Source: Diphasiastrum complanatum
Lineage: Eukaryota > Streptophyta > Lycopodiopsida > Lycopodiales > Lycopodiaceae
Length of the DNA: 64,000 nt
Direction of reading: 5' to 3'
NCBI GenBank assembly: GCA_029204225.1
Contig: CM055101.1
Span: 58,269,579 to 58,333,578 of the forward strand
Below are positions 1-9,300 of this stretch, piece after piece (the stretch's first letter is position 1; each line of letters opens with the position of its first letter). The translations under genes and the position numbers were made by a program. Below the pieces are notes generated by a model that was not told where the DNA came from, did no database searches, and saw only the letters and a program-made list of their open reading frames with translations.

Positions 1-256
1 AGAAAGAAGGGTTCCGGAAAAAGCTTTGTTGGAGGCTAACCTAATTCTTTGCTTGCTGGTTTTTTGAGTTTGTAATGCAATTTCAGGCTGAATTTTTCAG
101 CACACAAGGCTTGTAGGAGGGCGAGTTCCTGCATCCATCTGATGTGTGGTTTCGACACATTCTGGTGCTGATTTTTCGGATTTGATACTTGTTGGTTTTT
201 GTGTCTTTTAGGGCACATTTAGGGTTTGAAAAAGTTTATCTTCTTGGCTGGTTCTT

Positions 257-460
257 GTGGCAAGAGATTTGGGAGCAATTCGTACTTGTTCGGGCGAAGA
301 TATGTTGGATGGCACCAACTATTCTTCATGGAATTGCAAGCTGAGGTTTGGCATCGACGTGATGATCAAGATTTTATCGATAACAAGATCTATCTTATAT
401 CATTTGAGATTTTGCAAGACCTCTAAAAGTGTTTGGGAAACACTTTTAAAAATATATTGA
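257..460 (+). pseudogene. Copia-type gag remnant
   Basis: The short reading frame carries LDGTNYSSWNCKLRF, which matches the start of plant Copia gag (UBN2-type) proteins, where an L(D/N)G.NY..W motif is typical. It ends with SVWETLLKIY, a second gag-like motif, and then a stop. Only about 65 codons survive, and no zinc knuckle follows in this frame. It is a broken piece of gag whose original start cannot be placed. Confidence 0.5.
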
Positions 461-505
461 ATAAAGGATTCATCATCATGCTTTCTCCTCTCTACTTCAT
501 CCTCT

Positions 506-1426
506 TTGAAGATAGAAGAGCAAAGGAATGCAAAGTTTGATAATTGTCTTTCTACAAGTACAAGTTTGCATCGGAATGTTGGTATGGTAGAGCATTCTTC
601 TTCTCTTGAGCCATTTGTTGCAAATGATGGATGCATTAGTGAAGAACTTTATGAGCAAGCTTCTCAAGTTAATGTTTTGAAAAAGGCTGAAATCAAGCAT
701 TCTTTGAAGCCATTTTGTACTAATAGAGGAGGGGAAAAAATCATGTCGATTAGTACATTGGTTCAAAGTGGCAAGCTGCTGGTTTTTTTCTTGAAGATGG
801 TGGACAACAGATTCAGCCATGGTTTATTGATCATTTTCAGCCTATGTTACATCATGAGCATCCTATTATGCATTGGGAACGACCTACGGAAGGTTTTTGG
901 ACAGCAAGGTCCACATTTGGAACACTTTGGCCAGCAAAGTGTTGGTGATTTTGTGGCTGTTGGACAGCCTGCTACAGCCTCTTGTTGGCTGTCCGAGTCT
1001 TTGCGGGATAGCAAAGTATCTTTTTACCTTGGAGGAAACACACATGCCTCACCAAAATTAGTACCTTATGCTGATTTTCCTGTTTTGATGCTTACTTCTT
1101 ATGATGACGGTGTTGCCTTACCTAGTGTTGGTGAGCAGATCATTGATAGTAAGATTTGGGAGGATGTGATGGTAAAAGAGCATCATACTCTTCTTTATGT
1201 TTCTTGTGGTAAGAAGACTTATGGAATCATGTGGGAACCATTGATGGATTGCAAATCCATATTTCGGCTTGTGGCTGGCTTTTTGGTTACCTACTTTGGA
1301 TGGAACATGCTGTCTTCACTCTTCGACTTGATGCTACCGCACTTCGTATTCTACATCTCTTCTACATCGAGCATGATTGGGGCTAAGATTTCGGCTACTT
1401 CGAGTTGGAGTTTTTTGGCTACATGA
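506..1426 (+). CDS. Unidentified 306-residue ORF inside the LTR element
   Basis: This is an open frame of 306 codons between the gag remnant and the 3' polypurine tract. I do not recognise the product. A hydrophobic stretch lies near residues 107-127, and the C-terminal third is also fairly hydrophobic (LVAGFLVTYFGWNMLSSLF). No protease, integrase or reverse transcriptase motif is present. Another frame at 780-930 is also readable for a while, so the present ORF may be a chance survivor of shifted pol or env-position sequence. Its position, last before the PPT, is where extra ORFs of LTR elements sit, but nothing else supports such a role. Confidence 0.3.
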   Translation: MKIEEQRNAKFDNCLSTSTSLHRNVGMVEHSSSLEPFVANDGCISEELYEQASQVNVLKKAEIKHSLKPFCTNRGGEKIMSISTLVQSGKLLVFFLKMVDNRFSHGLLIIFSLCYIMSILLCIGNDLRKVFGQQGPHLEHFGQQSVGDFVAVGQPATASCWLSESLRDSKVSFYLGGNTHASPKLVPYADFPVLMLTSYDDGVALPSVGEQIIDSKIWEDVMVKEHHTLLYVSCGKKTYGIMWEPLMDCKSIFRLVAGFLVTYFGWNMLSSLFDLMLPHFVFYISSTSSMIGAKISATSSWSFLAT

Positions 1427-1522
1427 AGTTTTGAGCAGCAAGCAACATTTTGCATTTTGTTGCAATTTTGTCCATTTTACTTCATGTCATGTTATGTTTT
1501 TTACATTATCATTTAAGGAGGA

Positions 1523-2057
1523 TGTTAGAAATAATAAATGATAATGTTAGTTTCCCATAGGTTACTTTGACCCAAAAGGTTGAGACTTGTGTAACCATGG
1601 GGTAGGTTTATTATTTAGACCATGTTAAGATAGTTTTAGTTAAGTTGGACCCAATTTTGGTCTAGTGGTAACTCGTGGGTCCAAGTAAAGTCTAATTATG
1701 TTAAGGGACCCTATCTTGACTTTTGGGAGTGCCCTATAATTAGTAGTGGGTTTGGAAGGTTCTAGAACTTAGAGTTTGGAAAAGTTTAGTCCCTTGGAAG
1801 GCCTATTTATATGTACTCATTGTTCATTTGTAATTCATTCCCTTTCAAGCATTGCTACTACTTTCTCTCTCCTTGAGGGCGCCTAACCCTCTCCCTCTTC
1901 TTCTTCTTCTTCTTCTTCTTCTTCTTCTTCTTCTTGTATATGGAGATTGAATGTTAGAAGGATCTTGGCACTTTGATTTCCTACACTTGTCACTCTTCTG
2001 GTGAACATTCACTTCTCCCAAATCCTCTGTTGAGCATTCACTTCCCTTTCTAAAACA
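1523..2057 (+). repeat. LTR (3' LTR of the left-edge element)
   Basis: It starts TGTTAGAAATAATAAATG right after a polypurine tract and ends TTCTAAAACA, giving TG...CA ends and about 535 bp. A TATA-like GCCTATTTATATG lies near 1801. A (CTT)n tract (1895-1935) lies downstream of that, within the LTR. The right end is set by the CA dinucleotide and is less certain than the left. No partner LTR is in the window to confirm it. Confidence 0.6.
1895..1935. repeat. (CTT)n microsatellite
   Basis: About 13-14 uninterrupted CTT units inside the LTR, after a CT-rich stretch. Confidence 0.9.
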
Positions 2058-2061
2058 AATT

Positions 2062-2373
2062 CTATAAATCGAAAAAGTAAATTGGGCTACACTTAAGATC
2101 CACACTGTTGAAACTGGTAACCACATCCACTTCCTTTGCGCCAGGGTTTAGGGTCACCAAATGGTCGATGCAAGCTGAGCTTAGTTGTGTAAGTTGCGAG
2201 CAGCATTTTCGGTCTTCAAAATGTCTCTTCTTTGAGACAGTCACTAATGCACGCTCCAAGCTTTCGCTCTCATCCAAGCTAACCCTAAACCCTAAACCAC
2301 TAATCTTTATGTCATGTAAACCATCATCTTCACTCCAAACTTCTTTCGGATCTTTCTTTGCCGCTTTTTTCAC
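2062..2373 (-). CDS. Hypothetical ORF with a lysine-rich start, unknown
   Basis: This is a 103-codon open frame on the minus strand. Its N-terminus is basic then acidic (KKAAKKDPKEVWSEDDG), and the rest has no motif I recognise. It lies on the same strand as the PUM24-like exons and downstream of them, but its sequence does not fit the missing part of the CPL domain. It contains an interstitial telomere-like stretch (AAACCCT repeated, 2281-2297), which by itself makes a chance ORF plausible. It could be an exon of a host gene or simply noise. Confidence 0.2.
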   Translation of the reverse strand: MKKAAKKDPKEVWSEDDGLHDIKISGLGFRVSLDESESLERALVTVSKKRHFEDRKCCSQLTQLSSACIDHLVTLNPGAKEVDVVTSFNSVDLKCSPIYFFDL

Positions 2374-2583
2374 TTTTTTCTGAGCTTAGTTCCCAAAGAA
2401 GGTTCATACTAATTTCTGGACTGCTCATTAGTCATCGTTGTTTGGTAATATCTCAGTTATGGGAGGCATGGGCAATGGTTAGGTTTGTTGCCAATTTCTT
2501 TGCAAATTTTTTTTGGTACCTTTTTCGTTTTTTTTAACAGGAGGGGGCAGGTATGTGCCCAACACTCTCTGATAATTAATTCC

Positions 2584-2608
2584 GGGGGGGGGGGGGGGGG
2601 GGGGGGGG
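2584..2608. repeat. Poly-G homopolymer
   Basis: About 25 consecutive G on the plus strand, followed by TAGGGGGAGG. Runs of this length are rare and could form G-quadruplexes. The exact length may also be a sequencing or assembly artefact. Confidence 0.9.
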
Positions 2609-3356
2609 TAGGGGGAGGAAAATTAATTTTATTTGTTTTTGGGCATGTGAGAGCGAGCGGGGGGGGCCTGTATTTTTTTGAAGAAAAAAAAAATTTGAAA
2701 AATGGCGGACGCATCCACCCCCGGACGCACCCCTGCCACGTCCGCGTCCACCATCCGCTTCCTTAAGTTCCAACATAGTATATAAAATGGGTGATATCCG
2801 CAAGCTCCAAATCACCAGAAGCTCTTACATGTAATATTGTATAGCCCGCATTGTTCTTTGGACAAATTCTTTTAGATGTGCCTTATGAATAAGCTTCCAC
2901 TATTTGAGGCTGTAAAGGTGGCTATGAAACAGTGAATTAAGATATGTGCTCCTGAAAAGCATGCATGTATGCACAAATAGGATTTAAGAAGCTAGAAACA
3001 TGACTCACATCAGGATAGAACTGTATAGAAATTAGAGAACTGCAAATAATATGTTTGCACACCACATCAGAGAGAGTCAAGATACAAAGGACTACAGAAT
3101 CTTGGAACTTGTCAGTATAACTAATAGTTAGCGAACTAAAATGTTTAAAAAAAATTGAAACCGGTCTTAGAGATGATTAAGGGAAACAAAACAATTCAAA
3201 GAAATGGGTCCAGGCTACCTGGAACTTTAATGTTAATTGTGGAATATGTGCTAATTACTATAAATTCTGAATTTCAAGCTTGTGGCACGCAAGAACCATT
3301 GCTTCGGTGGAAGGCACAGGAGTAGAAAGATGAGAGATCTTTTCAAGTTCACATAC

Positions 3357-6300
3357 CTTGGGACTTCCATGCCTTACACACACTATGCCAATCTTTGCAC
3401 CATCTTTTGTATGTAACATGCGGACAAGCAATGGGCCAGAGAGTTGTTGGACAACATCTTGAAGCATGGTCTGAACAACAAGTCAAACAAAACAGGAATT
3501 TTGATGAAAACAACAAGCAGCAACATAGTCTATTTGAGCTCTATTGGCAATTCAACTGAAGCTTGAACTCAAGCAAACTACAGGCAAAGTACTCTACTTA
3601 TCCAACAGAGTTAGCTCACGATTCATAGAGTCAAACAGCATTAAACACTGGAATGAATCCTTGCAGATCTGACCTTTTTGCATATACTTAGATATTCAAC
3701 TAGTGCACGATGAACTATGGAATGGTCAACGATGCCCTTCTCTAGAATAGGTTGTAATGAGATGGCCATATGCTCCAATACTGCAGCTCTTTTGGACATA
3801 GACTCACCAGCCAACACATCACCTATTCTGCAGATACACCATCAAAGCATGTTCATCATAAGACGGTGACAGGATTTGAATGATTGGCCAAAAACAAAAC
3901 TGCTTACTGAGCAGTCATGGCTTTTGCCAAACAACATTTTTCAACGTCCCTTCCCTCTTTCTTGTAAGCACAATCAACATCCTTCATGCCAAAGGTCATG
4001 TATTCATGTCATCAGCAAAAATTACCGTGACAGAGAATACAAGGTATAACATGGAAATTCGACTTCTACAAAAATATAAAACTATCTTGTCTAAAGCAAC
4101 ATACAAACCAAGTATCGACGAAATATATGAAACCTCAAAGCATTGTATAAGAGCCAGCTTTTCTACTACATGCATGGGGTCACCCCCAGTTAGTGAGAAG
4201 TCGCTTCAAAAGAATAAAGTTGTATTACACCTGTCAAAATGAAACTTGCATAAGGCCTAGGAAGTATCCTTGCACAGACAATTACACGTGAAAAATGACA
4301 AGTTGTATAGGAAATTTTGATTGTTCAGATTTGAATGCCACTACAAAAGCTCATATAACCATGAAATGTGGTATGGCACATGAGACCACAAAGAAGATGG
4401 AAGCTCTAAATCCTTCCTTGCCAAAAGATACATTACTCAAAAGATAGATTGTCAAAGATCTCCTAAATGATGGTACTAGACCAGTTCCAAACTGAACTTA
4501 ACAATCTTTTAAGTATCACTATCTAATACTTATCCGCCTATTGGCTTATAGAGGCCAAAAGAAGGGTCTACCTTTAATTATTAAGGAGTTGGAACATTTT
4601 GGGCTCTAATAAGCTTAACAAGGCTTCATTCAATTAAGCACCCCAGTTAGTGGGCATTGGATACTAGAAATCTCTTCACTACCTCAAAACCTACTTCTAT
4701 CAACCGATTATCAGAGCTGATCTTTCACCTTATCCATATAGATACCTTTTGAGAGGAGTAAGAGGGGGGTTGTCCACTCTCCAATGACAATGGATCATGC
4801 TTTCTACTTTAACCAAAAAACTTATTGAAGCTGAAAAGATAAAAAAACGTACACATTTTGAGTGAGGTCACGCTCCCCCGACTTCCCTCCCTCTCAATTT
4901 CCAAATGCCCTTGCTTGAGATGCTTCTTGATACAAGTTCAAAATTTCAAGATAATCGACTGTCAAAACTCTTTGACAAGATTATTTCCAAGATAATCTAT
5001 TGTCAAGATTCCACCAAGTTAGCATCTATTGTCTTACCTCTTTAAAGTTTAGAAGACACTGGTGATAGGCATCTTTAGGCTTCTCATTTTCCAAAAGTAG
5101 AAGCTCCTCCATCATATCAGTCTCATTATGAAAGAAAATTCAGTATGTTTGCATGAATTTCCAATTCTTCTAAATTATGTAGTTCTTTTAGCTGAGTCAT
5201 ACCATATCTTTGAAAAATCTACATGGAATCCTCTAATTTTGGTAAAAAGCTAATCGAAAAAAGATCATCAATTTTCTAGATGGCCTATGACGGTTAACAT
5301 ATCATAAGCATAGTTCCAAGAGATCTAAATCCATTTTCTTAAGACTACTTAAAGTTAATATCAAGCTCCTACCAAAAAAATTTGGAAAACCCTAAACATT
5401 TTTTAATTTTAAGAAAACGGCGACAATATTTTCAAAAATATGCATTGACGCATTAGAATTGAGATTTGAATCTAGAATCAATTCAAATTGACTCAATTTG
5501 ATTTGAACCCAAAGAATCGAGCTCCATAGTGACAGCTTCAAATGGAGTGGTTAACCTATTTTCTTGGACTTTGATATGTTTCTATTGAAAGTGAAGCCCA
5601 ACTTAATCGCTTCTTTGGTTGATAGAAGCTCCTTGTTTCCTTTCCTTTAGTCCCTTCGAATGCTTTATTGTACTTGCTTTAGCTCTTCTTGATGATCTTA
5701 GCAACACTTGTCTGCAACAATATGCATCATCTTCATAGCATAGCAATGGTGTGGATAAAAGAATGATAACGAATACATCTATACCCTAGTAGACTATACT
5801 ACAATCGTTATTGTTACATTCAAGAAGTGGAAGGTAAATCCAGTGAAAACTTCTTTGCTGATTTACGCGTGCCTTCAATATATCCAAAATAGTAGCCTAG
5901 AAACTTTTGATTGTCCATCCATTTTCAAATGAAAAGAAAAGAAATCTAAAATGATTCTTGGATTGTTGTAGAAATCCTTCTAGAAATTGCTTATCTTTAT
6001 CAGATCCAAGTGTATCACCTTCTTTAACAATTACATATCTGGCCGTGAACGGAATTTTCAAGCCGTAACTAATAATCAACACTGGAGTGCCAAATACCCA
6101 TGTCAAGGATTATTTCAAATCCTTAACACTGGACGTGGACGTAACAATAAGGAAAGAGTAAACAGCCATCTTATGTAGTAAAGCCTGGCTCCTTCAAAAC
6201 CTAGGAACCAAATTCTGCGAATTTCTTAAAAGTTGTAATTATTCTTATATTGTTCTTCATTCTTCCAAATTGGGTTGTTTGACTGTGAAAATGATTGAAA

Positions 6301-9300
6301 TATTCATTTTCAGCACAATGTGAAAAGTTGCAAACACCGACTATTTTCTCAACAATATTGGATTTGGAACCAATATGCTTAAAAAATGTAGTCTCAAAAT
6401 GTTGAATTTTGAAGGGCTGGCTCTAAGAATCAAAAAAAAATTTAATGATTGGATAGAACAATGCGTTTGGTGCCCCATAATTAGCATCTTTAGATCTTTA
6501 AAGCATGAATGACAGCTAGTAGCTTTTTTGTCATAAACATTGTCCTTCATTCTATTCCCTTTCAATCTCCTATTCACAAGAACAATTGGATGCCCGTCCT
6601 ACTTATCCCATAGTGGATTGTAGGAGATAATGTTCCCCAGATTCTGAACTTTGCTTGGAGAATGGATGATAAAAGTAGTGTTTCCACCCGGTTTAGAATC
6701 GACCTTTTCGGAATCGGATGAATCAACATGAATCATTGTTGTGAACCAGGTCCCTTCCAAAAAAATCGGAAAAATTTGGCAATTTTTTTTTTTGCTTTTT
6801 TTAAATATAATGCTAAAAAATATTTATGTAATATGTAACATGTTTACAACATAGATGCATTGCATTTCTAGAAACAAGTCCAGAAACGCGTTTCTGTTCT
6901 AAAATGAGGGAGAGTTTCTCATAAACATTTTTTTTTTTGATTTTGTGGGCAGTACATTTTTTGATATGGGTATCAAATTAAAGCATTAATTGAGGGCAGT
7001 ACATTTATTTAGGTTTAGGGTTGTTTCGGGTACAATGTGGTCCAGTTTAGGTGCATTAATCCATGTTGCATTATGTCAATCCAGACATGAGGGTCCGGGC
7101 CAGACGCGGCCTTTTGGCATCTGCGTCTGGCGTCCGGACCCGGACGCGGGGTCGGAAGCGTCCTTTTTTGTTTTTTGGACGCTGGACGCGTACATCGTCC
7201 CGGACGTGTATTTTTTTATTTTTTTTAATGGACGCGTTAACAGGCTGCGGGGCAGCAGACCATGCTACCTCGCGCCCGCACGAGAGAGAGAGAGAGAGAG
7301 AGCAATTCTTAGGATTATATCTATTAAACATATCGAGGAGAACTTATCCAAAGACATAACACGATCCAAATAAAGTAACCTCACTATGTAATCTCTCTAG
7401 GCAAACGTTCTAGAGACAACATTATTACTAGGGGGCAAAAAGTTAGGAGTATCAGGACGAGGAGAAGGTGTGATCACAGCTTGTGGAATGTAGCAATCTG
7501 GAGGAGGGGGTAGATGTTGTCATATAGGTTTCTAAACTTTCAGACCATTGCAGACGTAAGGTGTAATGGTTTTAGGTTCTCCACAACATGGAAGTTTTTT
7601 TGGCAAAGTTTCTACTCTTTCGTAACTTGGACTTACTCTCAAGATTATAACCTCTAGGAAAAAAAGACTGAAAAGTTCTCATCCAAAAAAGTTCACGAAG
7701 CCACGCTACCTTGAAAAACTCTTTAGAATTAGAAAAGTTTCCAGCAATGTGCTCAATGGGAAACACCCGAAAAGACTCAAAACCACATTTGGCTATAGCA
7801 GTACACACAGGTTTTAACTCTTCTTTAGGAAACTTAGAGCTATGTACTCTTCTAGCTTCTCGAACATGATCTTGAAAATGTACAAAAGCATACCGAAAAG
7901 TTGGCCAACATATACCATACTACTACTTCGTATGTTATAAATGACATAGATTACTTGGGTGGTATGAATTGGGCTAAGAGGCATAGAGGTATGCACATGT
8001 TTTTCTCTAAGACGCCTAAGGCAATTCAAAATTCTGATATGTTTATTCGTATAATGAGTACTAACAAGCAAAGACTTAAAAATAGACCATTTAATAGGAC
8101 CTTCTCTAGAATTATGAAGTTTATTCAAATTACATCTAGACAAAAAGTTAAACCTTGTCTATGATTTGTACCATTTCTACTAGCAAAACAAAGGGGTAAA
8201 GGGATGGAAGAGCAAACCTCTAAAGTGTTGATAGTAGAAGAGCCATAGATTATATTTTGAGTAGTCAGGCAATTGTTTAAGACCAAGCCCTCCTAAAGGC
8301 TATTGGTCCGAGGTCAAAATTAGTGCTGACCACACCCCTCATTTGTTAAACAGGGTTGTTGTAAAGCGGTGAGGCACCTAAATCGGTCCACCTGTTACAC
8401 TCAAAAGATCACTGACAATAGCATCTGATCAAGTGCCCGCGACTTCTTGAAGTAACACTACTTGACTCCCTCTCACACCGAAAGTCTTTCACGAAACTAA
8501 CCAAAAAGCCCTTGATCCTAAAAGGACCCAAAGAAAGGAAACTTCATGTGAGTCTGGTTCAGACTCTAACATGCTGAGACAAAGCTAATTGGACGGTTTG
8601 GACCATGAGAGAGTCAATCACACGAACATTTTCTGGAAAAGGTTTTATAGAATTTGCCTAAGTGATTGTTGGTAGTAAATTATAAGGACAACCAAAGAGC
8701 CAAATGTACAAGAGGCAAGAATTAGCATAAAACTTACTTTATAACTTTGATACCATCAAGAACAAGAACCTAACCTGAACATTAAGGAATATTGAAATAT
8801 TTATCTAATGAAGCGCAACCAAGGCAAAATTGACTTCAACTATACATGAAGGAATTTTTATTTGATTTTATTTTTACTTTTACCACTAAAGGAGTGACCA
8901 ATAAAAGAAAGGAAGTAGAGCATCAATTAACCTATAGTAAGAACAATTTTATAGATTAGACTTTAAATATGCTTAGAAGAAAACCAGAAAAATGATGAAG
9001 GTACAACACAACTTCGTAATAGGCAATAAATCACAAACTCAAACAAACTTCAAAAACTTTTTGAAACTAGAGCTAGGCAGAGGAAAGGAGAATATCTGGG
9101 TGAACTAGAAGCAAGTGATTAACCCTAATAAGGGGGGAGCCATAAAATTATTATGAAAGAACAAGAACCTTACCAACATGACATCGAGAAAGAGATATTA
9201 GTTCTGATTAGTAAAATATCAGATTAGCTGTAGGGGCATGCGCACCCTCTCAGGATATACAAATAAGAACATATAGCTAGCCACTACTGGGACGAAAATT

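Larger units (their letters stand above)
1..1522 (+). mobile_element. Internal region of an LTR retrotransposon, cut by the window edge
   Basis: This stretch lies directly left of a polypurine tract (AAGGAGGA, 1515-1522) and an LTR starting with TG at 1523, so it is the 3' part of an element on the plus strand. A Copia-like gag remnant lies at 257-460 and a 306-codon ORF at 506-1426. No protease, integrase or reverse transcriptase motifs were seen, so the copy is either non-autonomous or internally deleted. The 5' LTR is outside the window. Confidence 0.6.
2058..3356. other. Non-coding stretch right of the LTR
   Basis: Apart from the doubtful minus ORF at 2062-2373, it holds a 25-base poly-G tract and a short GC-rich patch with repeated GGACGC/GTCCGCG (2705-2760). 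No exon of the PUM24-like gene could be found here, although the next exon would be expected on this side. Confidence 0.6.

Noticed and set aside
2062-2373. Missing C-terminal exon of the PUM24-like gene
   Set aside because: The sequence does not resemble the CPL domain, and no acceptor gives a convincing in-frame join.
3880-4242. 120-codon plus-strand ORF in the PUM24 intron
   Set aside because: It overlaps no motif, lies antisense in an intron and shows no domain; a chance ORF is likelier.
4900-6180. Possible gag-like minus-strand words (e.g. MMEELLLLENEKPKD near 5,100)
   Set aside because: Too short and isolated to call; no flanking LTR, knuckle or second motif.
7572-8164. Short ORFs on both strands beside dispersed repeat copy A
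   Set aside because: They look like decayed coding sequence, but I could not match any motif to a family.
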